Shown piece by piece: positions 17,787 through 26,252 of a stretch of DNA of 64,000 bases. The number at the start of each line of letters is the position of its first letter. Position 1 is the first letter of the stretch. A program made the translations under genes and the position numbers. The notes beneath the pieces are model-generated. The model was not told the origin of the DNA and did not search any database. It saw only the letters and a program-made list of their open reading frames with translations. The DNA is from Kosakonia quasisacchari (lineage in GTDB: Bacteria; Pseudomonadota; Gammaproteobacteria; Enterobacterales; Enterobacteriaceae): contig NZ_SJOP01000025.1 of NCBI RefSeq assembly GCF_004331415.1, forward strand, positions 1 through 64,000. Reading direction: 5' to 3'.

Positions 17787-18410
17787 GTGCTTAACAAACT
17801 CTCTCGTCTGCTCAATGAAGCAGGTATTTCGTTGTCCGATCACCAGCAACAGCAACTGGTGGCTTACGTCGAACTGCTGCACAAATGGAACAAAGCGTAC
17901 AACCTGACTTCCGTGCGCGATCCCAACGAGATGTTGATCCGCCATATCCTCGATAGCGTTGTGGTTGCGCCTTACCTGCAAGGCTCACGCTTTATTGACG
18001 TCGGGACCGGCCCAGGATTACCAGGCATTCCATTGTCGATCGTCCGTCCTGAATCGCACTTCACTTTGCTCGACAGCCTTGGCAAACGTGTACGGTTTTT
18101 GCGCCAGGTTCAGCATGAATTGAAACTCGGCAATATCGAACCGGTGCAGAGCCGTGTCGAAGATTTCCCGGCAGAACCGCCGTTTGACGGCGTTATAAGC
18201 CGCGCTTTCGCTTCGCTGAACGACATGGTTAGCTGGTGCAGACATTTGCCTGGCAAAGAAGGGCGCTTCTATGCGCTTAAAGGTTTAATGCCGAAAGAGG
18301 AGATTGCGCTGTTACCCGCTGATTTGAGTGTAGAAACTATTGTTAAACTGCATGTTCCGCACCTGGATGGCGAGCGTCATTTGGTCGTCGTTAAAGCAAA
18401 TAAAGTTTAA
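17787..18410 (+). CDS. rsmG: RsmG (GidB), 16S rRNA m7G527 methyltransferase
   Basis: SAM-dependent methyltransferase, 207 residues, that makes N7-methyl-G527 in the 16S rRNA 530 loop; loss gives low-level streptomycin resistance. The SAM motif I is FIDVGTGPGLPGIPL (DVGTGPGLPG at 71-80). The start is GTG at 17787 after CAGGTAAC, the same start type as in E. coli. It follows mnmG by 54 bp and precedes a long gap before atpI. Confidence 0.96.
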   Translation: MLNKLSRLLNEAGISLSDHQQQQLVAYVELLHKWNKAYNLTSVRDPNEMLIRHILDSVVVAPYLQGSRFIDVGTGPGLPGIPLSIVRPESHFTLLDSLGKRVRFLRQVQHELKLGNIEPVQSRVEDFPAEPPFDGVISRAFASLNDMVSWCRHLPGKEGRFYALKGLMPKEEIALLPADLSVETIVKLHVPHLDGERHLVVVKANKV

Positions 18411-18483
18411 TTTTTATCAAAAAATGTATCATTCGTGCGGTTGCTGCGATGTTAAAAAACGGCATTAAAAACGATGATACGTT

Positions 18484-18506
18484 CGGTTACATTTAACCGT
18501 ATTTTT
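18484..18506 (+). terminator. Probable rsmG terminator
   Basis: CGGTTA-CATT-TAACCG followed by TATTTTT. The stem is only 6 bp, but the U-tract and position about 75 bp after rsmG fit a rho-independent terminator. Confidence 0.6.
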
Positions 18507-18907
18507 ACCAGGATTTTTCTGACATTTAACGATGAGAGATTTATTAACGCCTGGAATAATCAACTATGAAAATATCAGCCCGCTAAAAATCGGCCTCGAT
18601 AACGAAATATTGATGTTAAATAATTATTAAAAATGTCAATAAAACGTTTTCATAGTAGATATGAGTGTTTTAAAAAGAGTTGTGATAAATCGGCTTAAAT
18701 ATCAGAAAGATGAAAAGTATCAAATTCCCGCTGCGATAAATATGGCTGGTGCATAAATGTTTATTTTGTGACCGAGTGCACGCTTTATCATCAGGAATTT
18801 CGCGTTATTTGCACTTTTGCCCGAAGGTTCACAGTTTCTGCAAAAGTTTAAAAATAGCCCTTGGGAAAAATATTTAAACATTTATTCACCTTTTCGCTAC
18901 TTATTGT

Positions 18908-18935
18908 TTGAAATCACGAGACCGCACCGTATAAT
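18908..18935 (+). promoter_or_regulatory. Candidate atp operon promoter
   Basis: TTGAAA (18908-18913), a 16-bp spacer and a perfect TATAAT (18930-18935) lie about 90 bp ahead of atpI, the best sigma-70 match in the gap. Confidence 0.6.
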
Positions 18936-19027
18936 TTGACCGCTTTTTGATGCTTGACTCCGGGCCTCAAAGAACGTTTTATACGACACGCGGCATACCT
19001 CAAAGGGAGCAGGAGTTAAGAAACGCA

Positions 19028-19408
19028 ATGTCTGTGTCGCTCTATAGTCGAAACGTTGCTCGCAGGCTTCTGCTTATTCAGTTTCTGGCAGTAATGGCAA
19101 GTGGATTGCTGTTTAGCCTCAAAGACCCCTTCTGGGGCATTTCCGCCGTGTGCGGAGGTATGGCAGTCTTACTGCCGAATATGTTGTTTATGATTTTTGC
19201 CTGGCGTCATCAGGCGCATACACCCGCTAAAGGCCGAGTGGCCTGGACCTTCGCCTTCGGTGAAGCGCTCAAGGTGTTGATAACATTCGTGTTACTGGTG
19301 GTGGCGCTGGCGGTTTTCAAGGTGGCTTTTTTGCCGCTGATAGTCACGTGGGTTTCGGTGCTGGTTGTTCAGATACTGGCACCTGCTGTAATTAACAACA
19401 AAGGGTAA
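19028..19408 (+). CDS. atpI: AtpI, ATP synthase accessory protein
   Basis: Small membrane protein of 126 residues, the E. coli length, with four hydrophobic segments. It is thought to assist c-ring assembly or Mg2+ supply and is not part of the finished enzyme. The frame is open from 18947, but the ATG at 19028 after GGAGTTAAGAAACGCA yields the conserved start MSVSLYSRNVARRLL. It opens the atp operon, 8 bp before atpB. Confidence 0.93.
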   Translation: MSVSLYSRNVARRLLLIQFLAVMASGLLFSLKDPFWGISAVCGGMAVLLPNMLFMIFAWRHQAHTPAKGRVAWTFAFGEALKVLITFVLLVVALAVFKVAFLPLIVTWVSVLVVQILAPAVINNKG

Positions 19409-19416
19409 GAGGCATC

Positions 19417-20235
<819 letters not shown>

Positions 20236-20255
20236 TTTTTAACAACACTACTACG

Positions 20256-20277
20256 TTTTAACTGAAACAAACTGGAG
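20256..20277 (+). promoter_or_regulatory. atpE translational enhancer
   Basis: The segment starting TTTTAACTGAAACAAACTGG just before atpE is the well-known E. coli atpE initiation enhancer, rich in U and A ahead of the GGAG. It raises c-subunit translation about tenfold relative to its neighbours, fitting the roughly 10 c copies per enzyme. Confidence 0.8.
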
Positions 20278-20283
20278 ACTGTC

Positions 20284-20523
<240 letters not shown>

Positions 20524-20581
20524 TAAGGGTTGCTTTTCAAGCAATTGTTTAGAACGTTAACCAGATAAGAGGCATTGTGCT

Positions 20582-21052
20582 GTGAATCTAAACGCAACAA
20601 TCCTCGGCCAGGCCATCGCGTTTGTCCTGTTCGTTCTGTTCTGCATGAAGTACGTATGGCCGCCGTTAATGGCTGCCATCGAAAAACGTCAGAAAGAAAT
20701 TGCTGACGGCCTTGCTTCCGCAGAACGAGCTAAAAAGGACCTTGACCTTGCACAGGCCAATGCGACCGACCAGCTGAAAAAAGCGAAAGCTGAAGCTCAG
20801 GTAATCATTGAACAGGCGAACAAACGTCGTTCTCAGATCCTGGACGAAGCGAAAGCAGAAGCCGAGCAGGAACGTACCAAAATCGTGGCGCAGGCGCAGG
20901 CGGAAATTGACGCCGAACGCAAACGTGCCCGCGAAGAGCTGCGTAAGCAAGTGGCTCTGCTGGCAGTAGCCGGCGCCGAGAAAATCATCGAGCGTTCCGT
21001 GGATGAAGCTGCTAACAGCGACATCGTGAATAAACTGGTCGCTGAACTGTAA
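20582..21052 (+). CDS. atpF: ATP synthase Fo subunit b
   Basis: Peripheral-stalk subunit of 156 residues: one N-terminal membrane helix (about residues 4-25) followed by a long, highly charged, Ala/Glu/Lys-rich helix that forms the dimeric coiled-coil stator. The start is GTG at 20582, as in E. coli, with AAGAGGC upstream. The C-terminus binds subunit delta, encoded next. Confidence 0.96.
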   Translation: MNLNATILGQAIAFVLFVLFCMKYVWPPLMAAIEKRQKEIADGLASAERAKKDLDLAQANATDQLKKAKAEAQVIIEQANKRRSQILDEAKAEAEQERTKIVAQAQAEIDAERKRAREELRKQVALLAVAGAEKIIERSVDEAANSDIVNKLVAEL

Positions 21053-21065
21053 GGAGGAGGGGCTG

Positions 21066-21599
21066 ATGTCTGAATTTGTAACGGTAGCTCGCCCCTACGC
21101 CAAAGCAGCTTTTGACTTTGCCGTCGAAACTCAGAGCGTTGATCGCTGGCAGGACATGCTGGCGTTTGCCGCCGAGGTGACGAAAAATGAAGACATGGCA
21201 GAGCTTATCTCCGGCGCGTTAGCACCGGAAACGCTCGCTAAGTCGTTTATCGCAGTCTGTGGGGAGCAACTTGACGACAAAGGTCAGAACCTGATCCGGG
21301 TGATGGCTGAAAATGGTCGAATCAAAGTGCTTCCTGATGTTCTTGAGCAGTTTATTCAGTTACGCGCAGCCAGCGAGGCAATCGCCGAAGTCGAAGTGAC
21401 TTCCGCGATCGCACTGAGTGAAGAACAGCTTTCGAAAATCCGCGCTGCGATGGAAAAACGTCTGTCACGCAAAGTGAAGCTGAATTGCAATATCGATAAG
21501 TCTGTAATGGCAGGCGTAATCATCCGAGCGGGTGATATGGTCATTGATGGCAGCGTACGCGGCCGTCTTGAACGCCTTGCAGACGTCTTGCAGTCTTAA
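21066..21599 (+). CDS. atpH: ATP synthase F1 subunit delta
   Basis: Links the b-dimer stalk to the top of the alpha3beta3 hexamer; 177 residues as in E. coli. The conserved N-terminus VARPYAKAAFDFA starts the six-helix bundle, and the C-terminal half ends in DMVIDGSVRGRLERL, the family signature. AAGGAGGAGG is an excellent Shine-Dalgarno sequence 4-6 nt ahead of the ATG. Confidence 0.97.
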   Translation: MSEFVTVARPYAKAAFDFAVETQSVDRWQDMLAFAAEVTKNEDMAELISGALAPETLAKSFIAVCGEQLDDKGQNLIRVMAENGRIKVLPDVLEQFIQLRAASEAIAEVEVTSAIALSEEQLSKIRAAMEKRLSRKVKLNCNIDKSVMAGVIIRAGDMVIDGSVRGRLERLADVLQS

Positions 21600-21611
21600 G
21601 GGGACTGGAGC

Positions 21612-23153
21612 ATGCAACTGAATTCCACCGAAATCAGCGAACTGATCAAGCAGCGCATTGCTCAGTTCAGTGTTGTGAGCGAAGCTCACAACGAAGGTAC
21701 TATTGTTTCTGTAAGTGACGGTGTTATCCGCATCCACGGCCTGGCCGATTGTATGCAGGGCGAGATGATTTCTCTGCCGGGTAACCGTTACGCTATCGCA
21801 CTGAACCTGGAGCGCGACTCCGTAGGTGCGGTTGTGATGGGTCCGTACGCTGACCTCGCCGAAGGCATGAAGGTTAAGTGTACTGGCCGTATTCTGGAAG
21901 TTCCTGTTGGCCGTGGCCTGCTTGGCCGTGTGGTCAACACCCTGGGCGCGCCGATCGACGGTAAAGGTCCGGTTGATAACGATGGCTTCTCGCCAATCGA
22001 AGTTATCGCCCCGGGCGTTATTGATCGTCAGTCCGTCGATCAGCCGGTACAGACGGGTTATAAATCCGTTGATGCCATGATCCCAATCGGTCGTGGTCAG
22101 CGTGAATTGATCATCGGTGACCGTCAGACCGGTAAAACCGCGATGGCAATCGATGCGATCATCAACCAGCGCGATTCCGGCATCAAATGCGTATACGTCG
22201 CTATCGGCCAGAAAGCCTCTACCATTTCTAACGTGGTACGTAAGCTGGAAGAGCACGGCGCACTGTCCAACACCATCGTTGTTGTGGCTACCGCTTCTGA
22301 ATCTGCTGCACTGCAATACCTGGCGCCGTATGCCGGTTGCGCAATGGGCGAATACTTCCGTGACCGCGGTGAAGATGCGCTGATCGTATACGATGACCTG
22401 TCTAAACAGGCTGTCGCTTACCGTCAGGTTTCCCTGCTGCTCCGTCGTCCGCCAGGACGTGAAGCATTCCCGGGCGACGTATTCTATCTCCACTCTCGTC
22501 TGCTGGAGCGCGCATCCCGCGTTAATGCTGAATACGTTGAAAACTTCACCAAAGGTGAAGTGAAAGGTAAAACCGGTTCTCTGACCGCGCTGCCGATCAT
22601 CGAAACCCAGGCGGGTGACGTTTCTGCGTTCGTTCCGACCAACGTAATTTCTATTACCGATGGTCAGATCTTCCTGGAAACCAACCTGTTTAACTCCGGT
22701 ATTCGTCCGGCAGTTAACCCGGGTATCTCCGTATCTCGTGTGGGTGGTGCAGCTCAGACCAAGATCATCAAGAAACTGTCCGGTGGTATTCGTACCGCAC
22801 TGGCGCAGTATCGTGAACTGGCGGCGTTCTCTCAGTTCGCTTCCGATCTGGATGAAGCGACCCGTAAACAGCTGAGCCATGGTCAGAAAGTGACCGAGCT
22901 GCTGAAACAGAAACAGTATGCCCCTATGTCTGTTGCACAACAGGGCCTGGTGCTGTTCGCGGCTGAGCGTGGTTACCTCGAAGATGTGGAACTGGCGAAA
23001 ATCGGTAGCTTCGAAGCCGCTCTGTTGGCTTTCGCTGACCGTGATCACGCTCCGCTGATGCAAGAGATCAACCAGTCCGGTGGCTATAACGACGAAATCG
23101 AAGGCAAGCTGAAAGGCCTCCTCGATTCCTTCAAAGCAACCCAATCCTGGTAA
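21612..23153 (+). CDS. atpA: ATP synthase F1 subunit alpha
   Basis: Non-catalytic nucleotide-binding subunit, 513 residues. The P-loop GDRQTGKT is at 169-176. The signature around NPGISVSRVGGAAQ contains the arginine finger that completes the catalytic sites on beta. Codon use is strongly biased to highly expressed codons (CTG, CGT, GGT), in contrast with the surrounding regulators. Confidence 0.98.
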   Translation: MQLNSTEISELIKQRIAQFSVVSEAHNEGTIVSVSDGVIRIHGLADCMQGEMISLPGNRYAIALNLERDSVGAVVMGPYADLAEGMKVKCTGRILEVPVGRGLLGRVVNTLGAPIDGKGPVDNDGFSPIEVIAPGVIDRQSVDQPVQTGYKSVDAMIPIGRGQRELIIGDRQTGKTAMAIDAIINQRDSGIKCVYVAIGQKASTISNVVRKLEEHGALSNTIVVVATASESAALQYLAPYAGCAMGEYFRDRGEDALIVYDDLSKQAVAYRQVSLLLRRPPGREAFPGDVFYLHSRLLERASRVNAEYVENFTKGEVKGKTGSLTALPIIETQAGDVSAFVPTNVISITDGQIFLETNLFNSGIRPAVNPGISVSRVGGAAQTKIIKKLSGGIRTALAQYRELAAFSQFASDLDEATRKQLSHGQKVTELLKQKQYAPMSVAQQGLVLFAAERGYLEDVELAKIGSFEAALLAFADRDHAPLMQEINQSGGYNDEIEGKLKGLLDSFKATQSW

Positions 23154-23203
23154 CGTCTGGCGGCTTGTCTTAGGGCAGGCCGCAAGGCATTGAGGAGAAG
23201 CTC

Positions 23204-24067
23204 ATGGCCGGCGCAAAAGAGATACGTAGTAAGATCGCAAGCGTCCAGAACACGCAGAAGATCACTAAAGCGATGGAGATGGTCGCCGCTTCCAAAATGC
23301 GTAAATCGCAGGATCGCATGGCGTCCAGCCGTCCTTATGCAGATACCATGCGCAAAGTGATTGGTCACCTTGCAAACGGTAATCTGGAATATAAGCACCC
23401 ATACCTGGAAGAACGCGACGTTAAACGCGTGGGCTACCTGGTGGTGTCGACCGACCGTGGTCTGTGCGGTGGTTTGAACATTAACCTGTTCAAAAAACTG
23501 CTGGCGGATATGAAAGCATGGTCCGATAAAGGCGTTCAGAGCGAACTCGCGATGATCGGCTCTAAAGGCGTCTCTTTCTTTAATTCCGTAGGTGGCAACG
23601 TTGTCGCTCAGGTGACGGGCATGGGTGATAACCCGTCCTTGTCAGAACTGATCGGCCCGGTAAAAGTGATGTTGCAAGCCTACGACGAAGGTCGTCTCGA
23701 CAAGCTTTATATTGTTAGCAACAAATTTATCAACACTATGTCTCAGGTTCCGACCATCACTCAGCTGCTGCCGTTACCGGCTGCAGAAGATGAAGAGTTG
23801 AAGCGTAAATCCTGGGATTATCTGTATGAACCTGATCCAAAAGCGCTGCTGGACACTCTCCTGCGTCGTTATGTTGAATCTCAGGTTTACCAGGGTGTTG
23901 TGGAAAACCTGGCCAGCGAGCAGGCCGCACGTATGGTGGCGATGAAAGCCGCGACCGACAATGGCGGCAGCCTGATTAAAGAGCTGCAGTTGGTATACAA
24001 CAAAGCTCGTCAGGCCAGCATTACTCAGGAACTCACCGAAATCGTCGGTGGTGCATCCGCGGTATAA
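23204..24067 (+). CDS. atpG: ATP synthase F1 subunit gamma
   Basis: Central rotor subunit, 287 residues. N- and C-terminal helices form the coiled-coil shaft inside alpha3beta3: KEIRSKIASVQNTQKITKAM at the start and the conserved ITQELTEIVGGASA at the end. It turns with the c-ring and epsilon. RBS GAGGAG lies ahead of the ATG. Confidence 0.97.
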   Translation: MAGAKEIRSKIASVQNTQKITKAMEMVAASKMRKSQDRMASSRPYADTMRKVIGHLANGNLEYKHPYLEERDVKRVGYLVVSTDRGLCGGLNINLFKKLLADMKAWSDKGVQSELAMIGSKGVSFFNSVGGNVVAQVTGMGDNPSLSELIGPVKVMLQAYDEGRLDKLYIVSNKFINTMSQVPTITQLLPLPAAEDEELKRKSWDYLYEPDPKALLDTLLRRYVESQVYQGVVENLASEQAARMVAMKAATDNGGSLIKELQLVYNKARQASITQELTEIVGGASAV

Positions 24068-24093
24068 CCAGGTTAATTCGTAGAGGATTCATG

Positions 24094-25476
24094 ATGGCTA
24101 CTGGAAAAATTGTCCAGGTAATCGGCGCCGTAGTTGACGTCGAATTCCCTCAGGATGCCGTACCGCGCGTGTACGATGCTCTTGAGGTTAAAAATGGTAA
24201 CGAGACGCTGGTGCTGGAAGTTCAGCAGCAGCTCGGCGGCGGTATCGTACGTACCATCGCCATGGGTTCTTCTGACGGTCTGCGTCGTGGTCTGGAAGTT
24301 AATGACCTTGCGCACCCGATCGAAGTCCCGGTAGGTAAAGCTACACTGGGTCGTATCATGAACGTGCTCGGTCAGCCGATCGACATGAAAGGCGACATCG
24401 GTGAAGAAGAGCGTTGGGCAATTCACCGCGCGGCACCTTCCTATGAAGAGCTCTCCAGCTCTCAGGAACTGCTGGAAACCGGCATCAAAGTTATTGACCT
24501 GATGTGTCCGTTCGCTAAGGGCGGTAAAGTTGGTCTGTTCGGTGGTGCGGGTGTAGGTAAAACCGTAAACATGATGGAGCTGATTCGTAACATTGCGATC
24601 GAGCACTCCGGTTACTCTGTGTTTGCGGGCGTGGGTGAACGTACTCGTGAGGGTAACGACTTCTACCACGAAATGACCGACTCCAACGTTCTGGATAAAG
24701 TATCCCTGGTTTACGGCCAGATGAACGAGCCGCCGGGAAACCGTCTGCGCGTTGCGCTGACCGGCCTGACCATGGCTGAGAAATTCCGTGATGAAGGTCG
24801 TGACGTTCTGTTGTTCGTTGACAACATCTACCGTTATACCCTCGCCGGTACTGAAGTATCCGCACTGCTGGGCCGTATGCCTTCAGCGGTAGGTTACCAG
24901 CCGACGCTGGCGGAAGAGATGGGCGTTCTGCAGGAACGTATCACCTCCACCAAAACCGGTTCTATCACCTCCGTTCAGGCTGTATACGTACCTGCGGATG
25001 ACTTGACTGACCCATCACCAGCCACCACCTTTGCGCACCTTGATGCAACCGTGGTACTGAGCCGTCAGATCGCGTCTCTGGGTATCTACCCGGCTGTTGA
25101 CCCGCTGGATTCCACCAGCCGTCAGCTGGATCCGCTGGTTGTTGGTCAGGAGCACTACGACACCGCGCGTGGCGTACAGTCTCTGCTGCAACGTTATCAG
25201 GAACTGAAAGACATCATCGCCATCCTGGGTATGGATGAGCTGTCTGAAGAAGACAAACTGGTGGTAGCTCGCGCACGTAAGATCCAGCGCTTCCTGTCCC
25301 AGCCGTTCTTCGTAGCGGAAGTATTTACCGGTTCTCCGGGCAAATACGTCTCCCTGAAAGACACCATCCGTGGCTTTAAAGGCATTATGGAAGGCGAATA
25401 CGATCACCTGCCGGAGCAGGCGTTCTACATGGTTGGTTCCATCGAAGAAGCAGTGGAAAAAGCCAAAAAACTTTAA
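24094..25476 (+). CDS. atpD: ATP synthase F1 subunit beta
   Basis: Catalytic subunit, 460 residues. Walker A is GGAGVGKT (150-157), followed by the catalytic glutamate in GERTREGND and the DELSEED-region equivalent LSEED. Two ATGs are adjacent; I take the second (24094) because it gives the family start MATGKIVQVIG. Very strong codon bias and near identity to E. coli. Confidence 0.98.
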   Translation: MATGKIVQVIGAVVDVEFPQDAVPRVYDALEVKNGNETLVLEVQQQLGGGIVRTIAMGSSDGLRRGLEVNDLAHPIEVPVGKATLGRIMNVLGQPIDMKGDIGEEERWAIHRAAPSYEELSSSQELLETGIKVIDLMCPFAKGGKVGLFGGAGVGKTVNMMELIRNIAIEHSGYSVFAGVGERTREGNDFYHEMTDSNVLDKVSLVYGQMNEPPGNRLRVALTGLTMAEKFRDEGRDVLLFVDNIYRYTLAGTEVSALLGRMPSAVGYQPTLAEEMGVLQERITSTKTGSITSVQAVYVPADDLTDPSPATTFAHLDATVVLSRQIASLGIYPAVDPLDSTSRQLDPLVVGQEHYDTARGVQSLLQRYQELKDIIAILGMDELSEEDKLVVARARKIQRFLSQPFFVAEVFTGSPGKYVSLKDTIRGFKGIMEGEYDHLPEQAFYMVGSIEEAVEKAKKL

Positions 25477-25496
25477 CGCCTTAATCGGAGGGTGAT

Positions 25497-25916
25497 ATGG
25501 CAATGACTTACCACCTGGACGTCGTCAGCGCAGAGCAACAAATGTTCTCTGGTCTGGTCGAAAAAATCCAGGTAACGGGCAGTGAAGGTGAACTGGGTAT
25601 TTTCCCGGGTCACGCACCGCTGCTCACCGCCATTAAGCCTGGTATGATCCGCATCGTAAAACAGTTCGGTCATGAAGAGTTTATCTATCTGTCCGGCGGC
25701 ATTCTTGAAGTGCAACCGAGCAGTGTGACCGTTCTGGCTGATACCGCTATTCGTGGCCAGGATCTCGACGAAGCGCGAGCCCTGGAATCGAAGCGTAAAG
25801 CAGAAGAGCACATTAATAGCTCTCACGGTGACGTGGATTACGCTCAGGCGTCTGCGGAGCTGGCGAAAGCCATCGCGAAACTGCGTGTTATCGAGTTGAC
25901 CAAAAAAGCGATGTAA
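25497..25916 (+). CDS. atpC: ATP synthase F1 subunit epsilon
   Basis: Rotor subunit and intrinsic inhibitor, 139 residues, last gene of the operon. The N-terminal beta sandwich (about 1-85) contains GELGIFPGHAPLL; the C-terminal two helices (about 90-139) can extend and block hydrolysis. GGAGGGTG is the ribosome site. A strong terminator follows. Confidence 0.97.
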   Translation: MAMTYHLDVVSAEQQMFSGLVEKIQVTGSEGELGIFPGHAPLLTAIKPGMIRIVKQFGHEEFIYLSGGILEVQPSSVTVLADTAIRGQDLDEARALESKRKAEEHINSSHGDVDYAQASAELAKAIAKLRVIELTKKAM

Positions 25917-25932
25917 CACCGGCTTGAACGTT

Positions 25933-25968
25933 AAAAAGCCAGTCTGGTTTCCAGGCTGGCTTTTTTTA
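25933..25968 (+). terminator. atp operon terminator
   Basis: AAAAAGCCAG pairs with CTGGCTTTTT around a loop rich in G and T, ending in seven T. It is a classic strong rho-independent terminator 16 bp after atpC. Confidence 0.93.
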
Positions 25969-26015
25969 TGGCAGTGTTCCACAAAATATGAAACTGAAAG
26001 TGTGTTTTATTATTT

Positions 26016-26031
26016 TGTGATGTGCGTCACA
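26016..26031 (+). promoter_or_regulatory. CRP site 1 upstream of the small ORF
   Basis: TGTGATGTGCGTCACA has both perfect CRP half-sites (TGTGA-N6-TCACA), and the dyad extends to TTTTGTGA/TCACAAAA. Its centre is about 50 bp ahead of a start predicted from TTGATC (26038-26043), 17 bp, TAGACT (26061-26066). That spacing is not the classical -41.5 or -61.5, so the direction of the effect is uncertain. Confidence 0.8.
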
Positions 26032-26072
26032 AAAATGTTGATCGGTTAAAAAATGAAGCGTAGACTCTTTTT

Positions 26073-26088
26073 TGTGAAGTTCATCACA
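26073..26088 (+). promoter_or_regulatory. CRP site 2 upstream of the small ORF
   Basis: TGTGAAGTTCATCACA is a second perfect TGTGA-N6-TCACA site, 57 bp from the first centre to centre, and 34 bp before the small ORF start. It would overlap the predicted transcription start, which suggests repression or a different promoter than the one I propose. Confidence 0.8.
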
Positions 26089-26121
26089 GAAAATAACCTT
26101 CAGTCAAAGCAGGAAACCATT

Positions 26122-26193
26122 ATGAAACTGATCAACAAAATCATCGCTCTCTTCAGCAACATGAACATCTCTTTCGGTACGTTCAATCAGTAA
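26122..26193 (+). CDS. Putative 23-residue small protein behind CRP sites
   Basis: ORF of 24 codons with a good ribosome site (AGGAAACCATT before ATG). The peptide begins MKLINKIIALFSNMN and ends SFGTFNQ. Residues 1-12 would form a short amphipathic or membrane-associating helix with two lysines. I recognise no family. Two perfect CRP sites upstream and a palindrome just downstream (26210-26247) make a complete small transcription unit. It could instead be a small RNA that merely contains an ORF. It has no counterpart in the corresponding E. coli gap that I know of. Confidence 0.5.
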   Translation: MKLINKIIALFSNMNISFGTFNQ

Positions 26194-26209
26194 TTGCTGA
26201 TATGCCGAG

Positions 26210-26247
26210 TGGCGCCACGCTTACCGTTGTGTGATAAGCGAGCGCCA
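26210..26247. repeat. REP-like palindrome
   Basis: TGGCGC-CA-CGCTTA pairs with TAAGCG-A-GCGCCA across an 11-nt loop. Composition (GGCGC, GCTTATC-like arms) resembles enterobacterial REP units. It lies between the small ORF and the end of pelX and may protect either 3' end. There is no T-run, so a true terminator is less likely. Confidence 0.65.
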
Positions 26248-26252
26248 TCTGG

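Larger units (their letters stand above)
18411..19027 (+). other. Long rsmG-atpI intergenic region
   Basis: About 617 bp of AT-rich DNA, similar in length to the E. coli gap. Contents: a likely rsmG terminator (18484-18506), an inverted pair GTATCAT...ATGATAC (18427-18480), the candidate atp promoter (18908-18935), and a leader of about 90 nt to atpI. A 32-codon open frame at 18532-18630 has no ribosome site and I do not call it. Confidence 0.6.
25917..26252 (+). other. atpC-pelX intergenic region
   Basis: This 336-bp gap holds the atp terminator, two perfect CRP half-site pairs, a promoter-like pair TTGATC-17-TAGACT, a 23-codon ORF and a REP-like palindrome, each listed separately. The pelX-like gene on the other strand ends at its right edge. 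Confidence 0.7.

Noticed and set aside
18532..18630. 32-codon ORF in the rsmG-atpI gap
   Set aside because: No Shine-Dalgarno sequence, AT-rich composition, and no promoter of its own.
21465..23144. Long open frame (559 codons) antisense to atpA
   Set aside because: It is the complement of a highly biased, certain gene; such codon use creates long antisense frames. No ribosome site or family similarity.
26210..26247. Rho-independent terminator for the small ORF
   Set aside because: The stem is good but lacks a T-run on either strand, so I list it as a REP-like palindrome.
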